Origin: Promethearchaeota archaeon
GTDB taxonomy: Archaea; Asgardarchaeota; Lokiarchaeia; Sigynarchaeales; SOKP01
Length of the DNA: 10,961 nucleotides
Direction of reading: 5' to 3'
Assembly (NCBI GenBank): GCA_016839655.1
Contig: JAEOTW010000025.1
Span: 1-10,961 of the forward strand
Shown: in pieces, positions 1-6,526 of the stretch
Layout of the letters: every line of letters starts with the position of its first letter
How positions within the stretch are numbered: the stretch's first letter is position 1
The notes under the pieces: model-generated
The model's input: only the letters and a program-made list of their open reading frames with translations
Told to the model about the DNA's origin: nothing
Database searches by the model: none
Translations under genes and position numbers: made by a program

Positions 1-100
1 AATGGAGGTAAAAAAAATGGCAAATAATTACGAATATTACAAGAAAATGAAAACCCAGTTTGACGCAAATAATGTGTTTTTCGGTAAAATGTATTATTAA
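1..100 (+). CDS. C-terminal tail of a probable FAD-linked oxidase (partial)
   Basis: Only the last 32 codons are visible (frame beginning at base 2, TAA at 98-100); the rest lies left of the window. The end, YYKKMKTQFDANNVFFGKMYY in two overlapping pieces (YYKKMKTQFDANN, then VFFGKMYY), resembles the closing helix of FAD-linked oxidases. In the glycolate oxidase, vanillyl-alcohol oxidase and berberine-bridge families, a K-x(2)-FDPNN-[VI] segment closes the substrate domain. This is a family resemblance in about 20 residues, so the call is tentative. An alternative reading is possible: GGAGGT at 4-9 sits 7 nt before an in-frame ATG at 17 and would give a free-standing 27-residue peptide. The oxidase-like ending makes a truncated gene more likely. 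A strong T-rich stretch follows directly. Confidence 0.5.
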   Translation, partial: MEVKKMANNYEYYKKMKTQFDANNVFFGKMYY

Positions 101-107
101 ATACAAA

Positions 108-129
108 TTTTTTTCTTTTTTCTTTTTTT
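108..129 (+). terminator. T-rich transcription terminator
   Basis: Three T runs broken only by single C bases lie 8 nt after the stop codon of the left-edge gene. Archaeal RNA polymerase terminates at such U-rich stretches without needing a hairpin. The rest of the 101-269 gap is AT-rich and holds no gene that I can support. Confidence 0.6.
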
Positions 130-240
130 AAAATTGTTAATTATTTTTTAGTATCAGTACTTCTTTTGGTTTAATTTGTAGAAATAATAAGATGAAAATT
201 AAATTAACTCCATGTATTGACTAATTTTTCACACTGTTTT

Positions 241-252
241 TAATTAAATATT
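241..252 (+). promoter_or_regulatory. TATA-like box for the 273 gene
   Basis: An A/T-only stretch (TAATTAAATATT) is centred about 26 nt before the ATG at 273. That is the spacing expected for a leaderless archaeal transcript, and no Shine-Dalgarno sequence precedes the ATG. The surrounding DNA is also AT-rich, which limits confidence. Confidence 0.4.
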
Positions 253-272
253 ATCCTTGTTATATTAAATTG

Positions 273-503
273 ATGACATCCAATTTTATAATAAAGGATC
301 AGGAATCATTTGAACCTGTTAGTATAGTAAAATGTTATTATATGAAAGATAATAAAAAAACAGTATTTGGAAGATTACCAAATGGAAAGGTGATTTGTAT
401 TCCAAAAACAACGATTCAATCTGAGTTCTCAAGAGAAAGAAATCTCTTACAAGACTTGGTTATCGATGATTGGATATTAAGAAAGTTTGGTTTGATGATG
501 TGA
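273..503 (+). CDS. Small conserved-looking protein of unknown function (76 aa)
   Basis: I do not recognise this protein. It is 76 residues when started at the ATG at 273; a TTG at 270 is directly upstream in frame, but ATG fits the TATA spacing better. It has no signal peptide or membrane segment. The pattern is of short alternating hydrophobic strands (VSIVKCYY, KTVFGRL, KVICIPKTTI) joined by turns containing NGK, followed by an amphipathic end with DLVIDDWILRKFG. This would suit a small beta-barrel (OB- or SH3-like) of the kind found in nucleic-acid-binding or adaptor proteins, but that is inference from pattern only. It converges with the DUF362 gene, with 22 bp between the two stop codons. 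Confidence 0.55.
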   Translation: MTSNFIIKDQESFEPVSIVKCYYMKDNKKTVFGRLPNGKVICIPKTTIQSEFSRERNLLQDLVIDDWILRKFGLMM

Positions 504-525
504 AGAAAATAGTTTTTCGAGCTTT

Positions 526-1404
526 CTAGTCAGCTAATTTCGTCTTGATTTGAGCAACTAATTTTTTAGAATCTTCAGAATCAGTTATAAATTCAATTTC
601 GTCTGGTGATGATATACCTACTCCTAGTTCTACTGCTCTTTTAATTTGTTCTTGCTCAAAAATCGAGCCTTTAGAAACTTCTGGAGTAGTTCCTAAAATC
701 CGTAATATTGCTACTCCAACAGCATCTATGGCTACCTTGTCAGTTCCAGCAATAAACACATTTGCTTCTTTTCGGGTACCTTCCATTGGTCCACGATCTA
801 CAAAACTTAGAATACCGTCCATGATAATTAAATCAGGTTTGTATACAGAGTTTATTTCAGCAACCATAACCCTTTGATTCTTAGATGAATGTAATTCTCC
901 CATATTTTTTTTAGACACTATTCCTACTGCGTTCTTTAGTGATAAAGTAAAGTGACCACCGTACATATGTGTTTTTAAGCAACAAGTTTCAACAATGCAT
1001 TCTGCATCATCATAAATTTTGGCAAAAAGGAATCCATCTTTCCAATGAAAACCCTCAGTATTTTTAAGCACATATTCTTCTCTAGGTATTTGAGTTAAGT
1101 CAATTATCTTAAAATCTAATTCATTCGCTAATTCATATAATCCTTTTTTCTTAAAAGTTTTAGCTGTATTTACTGGACCACTACGTTCAGCAACAGTTAT
1201 TGATTTAGCCTCCATTTCTTTTAACTTTGTAATCAGTTGCTTAATAGTCACCATTGAGCTCGAAGCTGGAGGAGGATCAGCTGTATTGAAATTAGGTTTG
1301 AATATTACATGTTTATCTTTAATGGGATTAATTCCTAATAATTCTAAGGATTTATTTACACCATAAACTCGATCTTTTGTAGCAATAACTGCGATTTTGG
1401 TCAT
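526..1404 (-). CDS. DUF362 domain protein
   Basis: This is a 292-residue DUF362-family protein. Family landmarks appear in order: an N-terminal beta strand MTKIAVIATKD, FKPNFNTADPP (about residues 36-46), the core CCLKTHMYGGHFTLSLKN, then DGILSFVDRGP and AGTDKVAIDAVG. The KTH...LKN and D-x-VA-x-DA-V motifs are typical of DUF362, whose members are often fused to or encoded beside ferredoxins. No cysteine cluster of the ferredoxin type is present here, so this is the bare domain; the biochemical function of the family is not established. I place the start at the ATG at 1404 because GGTGAT lies about 6 nt upstream of it. A longer frame to 1458 would add 18 hydrophobic residues and has no such site. 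It ends in TAG. It is divergent from the membrane protein at 1614. Confidence 0.85.
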   Translation of the reverse strand: MTKIAVIATKDRVYGVNKSLELLGINPIKDKHVIFKPNFNTADPPPASSSMVTIKQLITKLKEMEAKSITVAERSGPVNTAKTFKKKGLYELANELDFKIIDLTQIPREEYVLKNTEGFHWKDGFLFAKIYDDAECIVETCCLKTHMYGGHFTLSLKNAVGIVSKKNMGELHSSKNQRVMVAEINSVYKPDLIIMDGILSFVDRGPMEGTRKEANVFIAGTDKVAIDAVGVAILRILGTTPEVSKGSIFEQEQIKRAVELGVGISSPDEIEFITDSEDSKKLVAQIKTKLAD

Positions 1405-1457
1405 CTTAATCACCATAAATGAGTATAAAACTAGATCTAAAATATTAAAATTTACCA

Positions 1458-1466
1458 TTATAAAAA
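1458..1466 (-). promoter_or_regulatory. Candidate TATA box for the DUF362 gene
   Basis: On the minus strand this reads TTTATAATG, about 55-60 nt upstream of the ATG at 1404. With normal archaeal spacing, transcription would start near 1436 and give a leader of about 30 nt that contains the GGTGAT ribosome-binding site. The assignment is by spacing only. Confidence 0.35.
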
Positions 1467-1486
1467 TTAAGCTAGAGTAAGAGAGA

Positions 1487-1507
1487 TTACATTATATTAT
1501 AATGTAA
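1487..1507. promoter_or_regulatory. Perfect 21-bp inverted repeat, candidate operator
   Basis: Two perfect 10-bp arms, TTACATTATA and TATAATGTAA, flank a single central T. The repeat sits in the 209-bp region between the divergent DUF362 and membrane-protein genes, outside both putative TATA boxes. Its size and symmetry suit a dimeric helix-turn-helix regulator that could control both genes. A short AT-rich palindrome could also arise by chance or be part of a promoter. Confidence 0.45.
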
Positions 1508-1554
1508 GGTGGGTATAGTCCAGTATTTATCCTAAAGTCCAATTAAGGTTCCGG

Positions 1555-1562
1555 ATATAAAA
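1555..1562 (+). promoter_or_regulatory. Candidate TATA box for the membrane-protein gene
   Basis: ATATAAAA follows a GC-richer GGTTCCGG stretch. Transcription would begin near 1586, giving a leader of about 28 nt that carries the GAGGTGAT site in front of the ATG at 1614. Confidence 0.45.
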
Positions 1563-1601
1563 CCAAAAATATAATCCTCGCTTAATTATTTTTAAACACT
1601 T

Positions 1602-1609
1602 AGAGGTGA
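1602..1609 (+). promoter_or_regulatory. Shine-Dalgarno site of the 1614 gene
   Basis: The sequence AGAGGTGA(T) lies about 4 nt before the ATG at 1614. It is complementary to the 3' end of archaeal 16S rRNA and is the best ribosome-binding site in the window. It fixes the start of this gene, and its GGTGAT core recurs in front of the divergent DUF362 gene. Confidence 0.7.
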
Positions 1610-1613
1610 TTTT

Positions 1614-2231
1614 ATGAAAGAATACTATGATGAAGTAAAGAATATGGATGTGATAGAAATGAGTGCTGAGGAACTTACCATTGAAGAGGTAGTAGAACCT
1701 GAACAAAAGGAAACTTCAGATTCATTTAAAGCATTTGTGTCTGAATATCCTAAATTTGTTGGGGGATTTGTTTCTATAATTGGAGTCTTAATTGGAATAG
1801 GAATATTAATTTCTGTTAATAGAATTGATCTTCTACTAGGGGTTAATATCGTTTTCATTACAATTGCCATTATTGGAGAGATAGTTGCGAAAAGCAGAGA
1901 ATCAAAAAGTAAAATACAATATAAAGTTCCAACTTATGGTATTGTTGCTTTAGTTTTTAATATTCTAGCATTGATAGTGATAATAGGTGTTGATGTACAC
2001 GGATTAATGTCATTCTCCATTTGGAACAATCTTTATGCAGCTCCCTTAGTTTTTGTAGCAATAGGCTGCACTTTAGGAGGATTTTATTATGAACATGACT
2101 ATAGACCGGGTTTAGCTGTTTTAGGGCTTTTCCTTGGCAGTACCCTATTATTGATAAGCTTTTGGCAAGTTCTATTAGTTATTCTCATTATTATTGGAGT
2201 TATTGCATATATCGCTAATGGTGGAGATTAA
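1614..2231 (+). CDS. Six-helix membrane protein of unknown function
   Basis: This 205-residue protein has a soluble, strongly acidic N-terminal tail (about residues 1-42, rich in E) followed by six predicted membrane helices at roughly 48-67, 72-92, 108-127, 137-158, 164-182 and 184-201. There is no signal peptide. The loop after helix 2 is basic (KSRESKSK), so it and the N-terminal tail are probably cytoplasmic. I see no catalytic or transport motif and do not assign a family. The last two helices are nearly continuous, separated only by a turn around FWQ. The start is fixed by an AGAGGTGAT site. The gene diverges from the DUF362 gene across a region with a perfect palindrome, which hints at shared control. 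Confidence 0.75.
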   Translation: MKEYYDEVKNMDVIEMSAEELTIEEVVEPEQKETSDSFKAFVSEYPKFVGGFVSIIGVLIGIGILISVNRIDLLLGVNIVFITIAIIGEIVAKSRESKSKIQYKVPTYGIVALVFNILALIVIIGVDVHGLMSFSIWNNLYAAPLVFVAIGCTLGGFYYEHDYRPGLAVLGLFLGSTLLLISFWQVLLVILIIIGVIAYIANGGD

Positions 2232-2246
2232 TTTAGTAATTTTATA

Positions 2247-2265
2247 TTTTTTTTTCTTCTTCTTT
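2247..2265 (+). terminator. T-rich terminator after the membrane-protein gene
   Basis: A run of nine T residues followed by CTTCTTCTTT starts 16 nt after the TAA at 2229-2231. Confidence 0.55.
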
Positions 2266-2364
2266 ATGCATTTCAATGAATTTGAAAGAATTTTTAACTA
2301 ATTAAGTTTAAAGCTTAAATAGGGAAAAGACATAATAAAGCATTGAAAAGAAAAATCGAGAAAA

Positions 2365-2374
2365 TAATTTAAAA
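2365..2374 (+). promoter_or_regulatory. Candidate TATA box for the ACT gene
   Basis: AATTTAAAAA follows a purine-rich GAGAAAAT stretch that could serve as a BRE. Transcription would start near 2396, leaving a leader of about 24 nt that includes GGAG at 2406-2409 ahead of the ATG at 2420. A second AT-rich candidate lies at 2379-2388, so the exact box is uncertain. Confidence 0.35.
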
Positions 2375-2419
2375 ATCAAATTTTTAAACAAAATCAATTA
2401 TAGTAGGAGAAATACAATA

Positions 2420-2800
2420 ATGAAAGATTTAACTGTTATTTTGAAAAATAAACCAGGAACTTTGGCGGATATGGGTGCGGCATTAGGTAAAAATGGCATC
2501 AATATGGAAGGATTATGTGCGTTTCCCCAAAAGGGTGAAGGTGTCGTTCATATTTTAGTTGAAGATGAGACAACAACTCAATGGGCACTCGAAGATGCAG
2601 GTTTTGAAGTCCGGGCTATTCGTGATGTACTAGTTATAGATATTGCAAATGTTATAGGAAAACCTGGTACGGGGGGAAAATTGGCTCGAAAAATTGGTAA
2701 TGCCGGAGTTAATATTGACTTAATCTATTTAGCTGAAAATAATAGAATCGTACTGGGAGTTGATAACTTAGAAAAGGCTCGTGCAGCTTTAGAGAGATAA
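2420..2800 (+). CDS. Free-standing tandem ACT-domain protein
   Basis: This 126-residue protein consists of two ACT domains and nothing else. The first (about residues 1-68) opens with DLTVILKNKPGTLADMGAAL and continues with a GINMEGLCAF strand. The second (about 69-126) has the matching NVIGKPGTGGKLARKIGNAG and VNIDLIYLA. The KPGTL/KPGTG turns and the following GIN/GVN lie where ACT domains bind small ligands at their interface, usually amino acids. Such stand-alone tandem-ACT proteins are thought to sense amino acids and regulate metabolism or transport; the ligand here cannot be told. The start is supported by TAGGAG 11 nt upstream. It is followed by a T run and a convergent gene, so it is probably transcribed alone. 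Confidence 0.85.
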   Translation: MKDLTVILKNKPGTLADMGAALGKNGINMEGLCAFPQKGEGVVHILVEDETTTQWALEDAGFEVRAIRDVLVIDIANVIGKPGTGGKLARKIGNAGVNIDLIYLAENNRIVLGVDNLEKARAALER

Positions 2801-2842
2801 TGACAAGAATGAACTGTAAAATATTTAAGAATTATAATTTTA

Positions 2843-2854
2843 TTTTTTTTTTTT
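2843..2854 (+). terminator. T12 terminator after the ACT gene
   Basis: An uninterrupted run of twelve T residues lies about 43 nt after the ACT stop codon, between two convergent genes. Confidence 0.6.
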
Positions 2855-2874
2855 AATTTATTAAAATAAGAAGG

Positions 2875-3366
2875 CTATAAATAAGGAAGACTTTTTATTT
2901 CCATTGATGTTCCAGTAGCCTTAATTAATTTTTGAAATTCTCCTCCAGAAATTTGTAAGGTTTCTGTGTTTACATTCGGATGGCAACAAATTTCTTTCGC
3001 ATTCCATACATTTTCGTCTATTATGAACGTCACTTTATCGTTGATATCATTGACTAATCCAATTGGGGAAACTGCACCGGGAGTAATGCCTAATGTTTCT
3101 GAAAGTTCTTCAGGTCCCGCAAAGCGAATTTTTGGAGCACCTATCATTTTACGAAATTGCTTTAGATCCAATCGTTTTTCATGAGGAATTGTAACTAAAT
3201 ATAACTGCCCAGATTTCGTATTTTTAAGAAGTAAATTCTTACAATGAGTCCCGGGGATGTGTCCGCAATGAATTTTAGCCTCGGGAACCGTAAAAACTGC
3301 CGGGTGAGTGTGTAAGATATATTGAATGTTATTGTTATCTAACCATTCCTTCAATGAATCTTCCAT
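2875..3366 (-). CDS. ProXp-ala-type Ala-tRNA(Pro) deacylase (YbaK/ProX fold)
   Basis: This 163-residue single-domain protein belongs to the YbaK/INS-like trans-editing superfamily. These enzymes hydrolyse mischarged aminoacyl-tRNA in the cytoplasm; the ProXp-ala branch removes alanine from tRNA(Pro). Visible family features are HPAVFTVPEA (21-30), the invariant lysine in CKNLLL (K43), the GxxxP loop GAVSP (97-101) after ETLGITP, and the C-terminal HPNVNTETL (129-137). The DIN and FIIDENVW segment is also typical. Length is normal for the stand-alone enzyme. Archaeal-type prolyl-tRNA synthetases lack the INS editing insertion, so a free deacylase makes sense. GAGG about 6 nt upstream supports the ATG at 3366. 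It lies 26 bp downstream of the amidase on the same strand, probably as the second gene of an operon. It ends in TAG. Confidence 0.85.
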   Translation of the reverse strand: MEDSLKEWLDNNNIQYILHTHPAVFTVPEAKIHCGHIPGTHCKNLLLKNTKSGQLYLVTIPHEKRLDLKQFRKMIGAPKIRFAGPEELSETLGITPGAVSPIGLVNDINDKVTFIIDENVWNAKEICCHPNVNTETLQISGGEFQKLIKATGTSMEIKSLPYL

Positions 3367-3392
3367 ATTGCCTCAATTTAAAATTTTAATAT

Positions 3393-4886
3393 TTAGATAA
3401 TAAGTGTTTTTAGAAATTTTGGTGGTTGTCTTATTTTAGTTGCTTGCTCAAAGGCATATGCCAATTTAAGAAGAACTGGTTCTTGATATAATCCACCAAT
3501 AAATGAAATACCAACTGGAAGTCCAAAGACATAACCAGCAGGAACAGTTATATTTGGATAACCTGAAACAGCAGAAGGGGAAGAGCTTCCTCCCGTAGAA
3601 TGATCTCCATTAATATAATCAGTCAACCATGCAGGACCTCCACTTGGAGCTATAATTGCATCAAGTTGATTTTCTTGGATAAGTTTATCTATACCTTCTT
3701 CACGAGAAAGTCTTCGACATTTTTCTAAAGCAGTTTTATATTCTTCACTAGAGAGAGGTCCTTTTTCTTCTGCCATTTTAAATATATCTTGGCCAAAATA
3801 AGGCATAATTTTGTCTTTATTTTGATTATTAAATTGGATTAACTCGTTCAATGTCTGGGGAAAATCATCTGGAACATTGTTCTTTAGAAATTCATTCATA
3901 TCATGTTTGAAATCATATAGAAGAACTTCATATTCGGGATCTTGTAGATCATTTATTATAGTGAAATCAGTTGGATCTATAATAGTAGCACCTAGCTCCC
4001 TCATCTTCTTAATAGCTTTTTCTATTACGTGATCTACACACTCATTTCTGCCAAAAAAATTACGAGCAACACCAATTCTAGCTTCGTGCAATCCATCAAT
4101 ATCCAAAAATTCGGTATAATCAGAAGGAATCTCTTTTTTATCTTTTATGGTACTTAGATCTTCTGGGTCAGCTCCAACAATAACGCTTAATATAATAGCA
4201 GCATCTTCAACTGTTCGTGCCATTGGACCAGCAGTATCTTGGTTGTGTGAAATTGGAATTATTCCGGTTCGACTTACCAATCCGATAGAGGGTTTTATTC
4301 CAACAATTGAATTTATATGTGATGGGCATATAATTGAACCATCGGTTTCAGTACCAATTGCTCCTACACATAGATTTGCAGTTACAGCTACAGCTGAACC
4401 AGAACTAGAACCACATGGATTCCGATCAAGTACATAAGGATTTAAAGTTTGGCCTCCACGGCTGCTCCACCCACTAGTCGAACGTGTGGATCTGAAATTA
4501 GCCCATTCACTAAGGTTTGTCTTACCTAAGATTATTGCTCCCGCTTCTCTTAACCTATGAACAATAAAAGCATCTTGAGTAGTTCTATAACCATCAAGAG
4601 CTAATGATCCTGCGGTAGTCATCATTTTATCTGAAGTAGATATATTATCTTTGATTAAAACGGGAATACCATGTAATGGTCCGTGTATCTTTTTATTCTT
4701 CCTTTCGTCATCGAGAATATCTGCGATTTGTAGCGCATCAGGATTTAATTCAATTACTGAATTAATTTTTGGTCCCGCTTTATCGATTTTACTTATCCTT
4801 TTTAGATAATTTTTCGTTAGAGCTTTTGCTGTAAGTTTCCCTACTTCCATTAACTTCTGAATTTCAGAAATAGTATATTCAATCAT
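3393..4886 (-). CDS. Amidase-signature family hydrolase
   Basis: This is a complete 497-residue amidase-signature enzyme. The Ser-cisSer-Lys triad is present: K79 in GIPVLIKDN, cis-Ser S160 in CGSSSGSAVAV, and nucleophile S184 in GTETDGSI, with the 24-residue spacing between the serines seen across the family. SGYPNITVPAGY and GLPVGISFIGG near the C-terminus are also typical. The GTETDGSI variant, with D in place of the first G of the usual GTDTGGS, and the single-chain context resemble peptide amidase-like or general amidases more than GatA, and no gatB or gatC is nearby. It probably cleaves a small carboxamide or C-terminal peptide amide; the substrate is unknown. GAGG at 4897-4900 lies about 10 nt before the ATG. 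It has its own AT-rich promoter region and is followed at 26 bp by the tRNA deacylase. Confidence 0.87.
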   Translation of the reverse strand: MIEYTISEIQKLMEVGKLTAKALTKNYLKRISKIDKAGPKINSVIELNPDALQIADILDDERKNKKIHGPLHGIPVLIKDNISTSDKMMTTAGSLALDGYRTTQDAFIVHRLREAGAIILGKTNLSEWANFRSTRSTSGWSSRGGQTLNPYVLDRNPCGSSSGSAVAVTANLCVGAIGTETDGSIICPSHINSIVGIKPSIGLVSRTGIIPISHNQDTAGPMARTVEDAAIILSVIVGADPEDLSTIKDKKEIPSDYTEFLDIDGLHEARIGVARNFFGRNECVDHVIEKAIKKMRELGATIIDPTDFTIINDLQDPEYEVLLYDFKHDMNEFLKNNVPDDFPQTLNELIQFNNQNKDKIMPYFGQDIFKMAEEKGPLSSEEYKTALEKCRRLSREEGIDKLIQENQLDAIIAPSGGPAWLTDYINGDHSTGGSSSPSAVSGYPNITVPAGYVFGLPVGISFIGGLYQEPVLLKLAYAFEQATKIRQPPKFLKTLII

Positions 4887-5007
4887 TTATAGTCTTCCTC
4901 TTCTTAGGAATAATAGATGAAAAAGGTTGTTAAAATTAAATAATTAGTATTTTATCCTCACTTATGAATTCTTCTTTAGACATTTTATTTATTTTTTTAA
5001 AAATATT

Positions 5008-5015
5008 TTTATAAA
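5008..5015 (+). promoter_or_regulatory. TATA box for the 7TM gene
   Basis: TTTATAAA is centred about 25 nt before the ATG at 5036, ideal for a leaderless archaeal transcript. No comparable promoter precedes the next in-frame ATG at 5243. This supports 5036 as the ancestral start, upstream of the in-frame TAG. A GGTGG at 5016-5020 could alternatively act as a distant ribosome-binding site if transcription starts further upstream. Confidence 0.5.
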
Positions 5016-5035
5016 GGTGGTCAAAAGAAGATATT

Positions 5036-5719
5036 ATGGACATTTATAACATAATTAAAATAATTACAGCCAGCATAACATTTATAATTTCTATTACCAT
5101 TGGATTTAGAGTTTTGCGATTAAATCCAAAAGACTTGTTAAATATATAGTTTACTTTATTCTTCATTTCCTCTTCCCTCGGATTTTTAATATATACAATT
5201 TACCATTTAATACTTAATAATCCACAGATTATAATTCCTATTATGATTACAGCTCAAATTTTTTTCAATTTTCTCGTTATTTCACTAATGATGACAGTTT
5301 TTATTTTAGAAAAATACAAAAAGGTTGCAATGAGTCTGAAATATCTTGGATCAATAATGTTATTATTCTTCATAATGAGTGTTGGATATTTTATCTGGAC
5401 ACCAGAATTAGATCTGGCTAGATATGCACAAGATATTGTTGATACCAACACCCCTACTGAATGGTTTATTTTCATTACTCTTCTCAGAATAGTATTGTCT
5501 ATTTATGTGGTATATAAGTATGCTATGATAACTAGACAGATTGAAGAGGAAACTAAAAAGAAAGTACAATGGTTTTTTATAGGTATTATATTCGCCATTA
5601 TTGGGATGTTCGTCAATTTTATTGGAGGATTCCTCAGATCAATTATAATTGAGATTCTAGCATTAATTATCATTGACGTAGGAACAATAGCGATATTTAG
5701 AGGTTTTTTAATTAAATAA
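5036..5719 (+). CDS. Seven-helix membrane protein interrupted by an in-frame TAG
   Basis: The frame is open from the ATG at 5036 to the TAA at 5717-5719 except for one TAG (5147-5149) at codon 38. The translation on both sides forms one coherent membrane protein of about 227 residues. Predicted helices are at about 6-24, 39-60, 66-91, 102-121, 142-164, 178-199 and 203-223. Basic residues cluster after helices 1, 3, 5 and 7 (R25/R28/K32, K93-K97, K161-K176, R222/K227), giving an N-out, C-in seven-helix topology. There is no attached kinase or other soluble domain. I do not recognise a named family. The TAG falls in the helix 1-2 loop, after LNPKDLLNI and before FTLFF. If TAG stops translation, only a 37-residue peptide is made, and a shorter five-helix product could start at the ATG at 5243. 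The gene may be a recent nonsense allele, an amber-decoded gene, or contain a sequence error. Confidence 0.6.
5147..5149 (+). other. In-frame TAG codon within the 7TM gene
   Basis: This single TAG separates 37 upstream codons from 189 downstream codons in the same reading frame, with no shift. One base change could have produced it from TGG, TTG, TAT, TAC, CAG, AAG or GAG. TAG is an ordinary terminator of three other genes here (526, 2875 and 9270), so general reassignment of TAG is not supported by this window. Confidence 0.75.
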
Positions 5720-5794
5720 AATCCTATGAAATTTAAAGAATGATTGCAGAACTAGGATAAATATTTAAAATTTGAGAACATCGTTTGAAAAAGC

Positions 5795-6253
5795 TTAAGC
5801 ATTTACTTCTTTTTTATTTATAACGTTATAAATCTCGATTTCTCCTTTATCTAGTATAAAAGAAACATCTATATCCCATATAATTTCATTATCATTATAC
5901 ATAACAAGGGAACCGTTTATATCGTAATCCCATAATATTAACATCTGTAATTTCAAAATATATTTCATAATTTTAGCAGGCCTCCACATAGATTGTGTAA
6001 GATATGATTGATTTTTCATAGAATTTATTAATTTGTATAATAATAATTCTCCCCTTACTTCATCAGTAAAAGGTACAGATTTTAACGATTGTAGGAATAC
6101 CCGAATTTCTAAGATAGGAATATATCCACTTGTTAATTCTTCAAGAATTTCTTCTATAAGATTAGACAAACTTAAATTAAGAACTGAATAAGTAGCTTGT
6201 AAATCTACAATATTTTCAATACACACAATTTCTTGACAACTCATTTTTCTCAT
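5795..6253 (-). CDS. Hypothetical protein, 152 aa
   Basis: I do not recognise this protein. It reads as a soluble, mostly helical N-terminal two-thirds (for example NLIEEILEELTSGYIP and FLQSLKSVPF) followed by a short strand-rich end (GSLVMYNDNEIIWDIDVSFIL, written in overlapping parts as GSLVMYNDNEI and IWDIDVSFIL) and a charged tail. It has no signal peptide, clear membrane helix or metal-binding motif. The start could be the ATG at 6253 or the one at 6244 three codons later; neither has a good ribosome-binding site. It is convergent with the 7TM gene (75 bp between stops) and divergent from the Fe-S gene. The codon pattern and length make it a credible gene. Confidence 0.6.
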   Translation of the reverse strand: MRKMSCQEIVCIENIVDLQATYSVLNLSLSNLIEEILEELTSGYIPILEIRVFLQSLKSVPFTDEVRGELLLYKLINSMKNQSYLTQSMWRPAKIMKYILKLQMLILWDYDINGSLVMYNDNEIIWDIDVSFILDKGEIEIYNVINKKEVNA

Positions 6254-6290
6254 CGTTCCATGATGGTTTAATTAGAAATACTGCTGTGCC

Positions 6291-6298
6291 TATTTAAA
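6291..6298 (-). promoter_or_regulatory. Candidate TATA box for the 152-aa gene
   Basis: On the minus strand this reads TTTAAATA, about 40 nt before the ATG at 6253, giving a predicted leader of about 15 nt. The remaining divergent intergenic sequence up to 6526 is AT-rich, and I see no further gene or repeat in it. Confidence 0.35.
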
Positions 6299-6526
6299 GA
6301 AAAAATTTTCTATATGTCATTATACTAAGGAAATAATCAGAATCTCTCTATTAATATTATAATAAAAAGGTAAATTTATAAGGGAAAAACGAACTCTACT
6401 AAATTCCATTGAATTTTTTGAAATCCCCTTAATTTAAACTGAAATTGTTAAAAATGGAAAATTAAACGTTAAAGCTAAGTCCATTTAATGATTAATTTCA
6501 AAAAGACTTGCGTATAATAATTAAGT

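Noticed and set aside
4..100. Free-standing 27-residue peptide with a GGAGGT site at the left edge
   Set aside because: The sequence resembles the C-terminal end of FAD-linked oxidases, and GGAGGT also encodes part of that frame. A truncated gene is simpler, though not proven.
1517..1541. Two AGTCCA direct repeats in the divergent intergenic region
   Set aside because: Six-base repeats 19 bp apart are too short to support a binding site without conservation data.
2301..2320. AAGCTT-centred near-palindrome upstream of the ACT gene
   Set aside because: The arms are imperfect and made of A/T runs expected at this base composition.
4147..4437. Open frame on the plus strand opposite the amidase
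   Set aside because: It is the antisense shadow of the conserved amidase core, which carries the catalytic serines on the minus strand.
5036..5719. Pyrrolysine as the firm explanation for the in-frame TAG
   Set aside because: Known pyrrolysine proteins are mostly methylamine methyltransferases, no pyl gene is visible, and three other genes here use TAG as a normal stop. It is kept only as one option.
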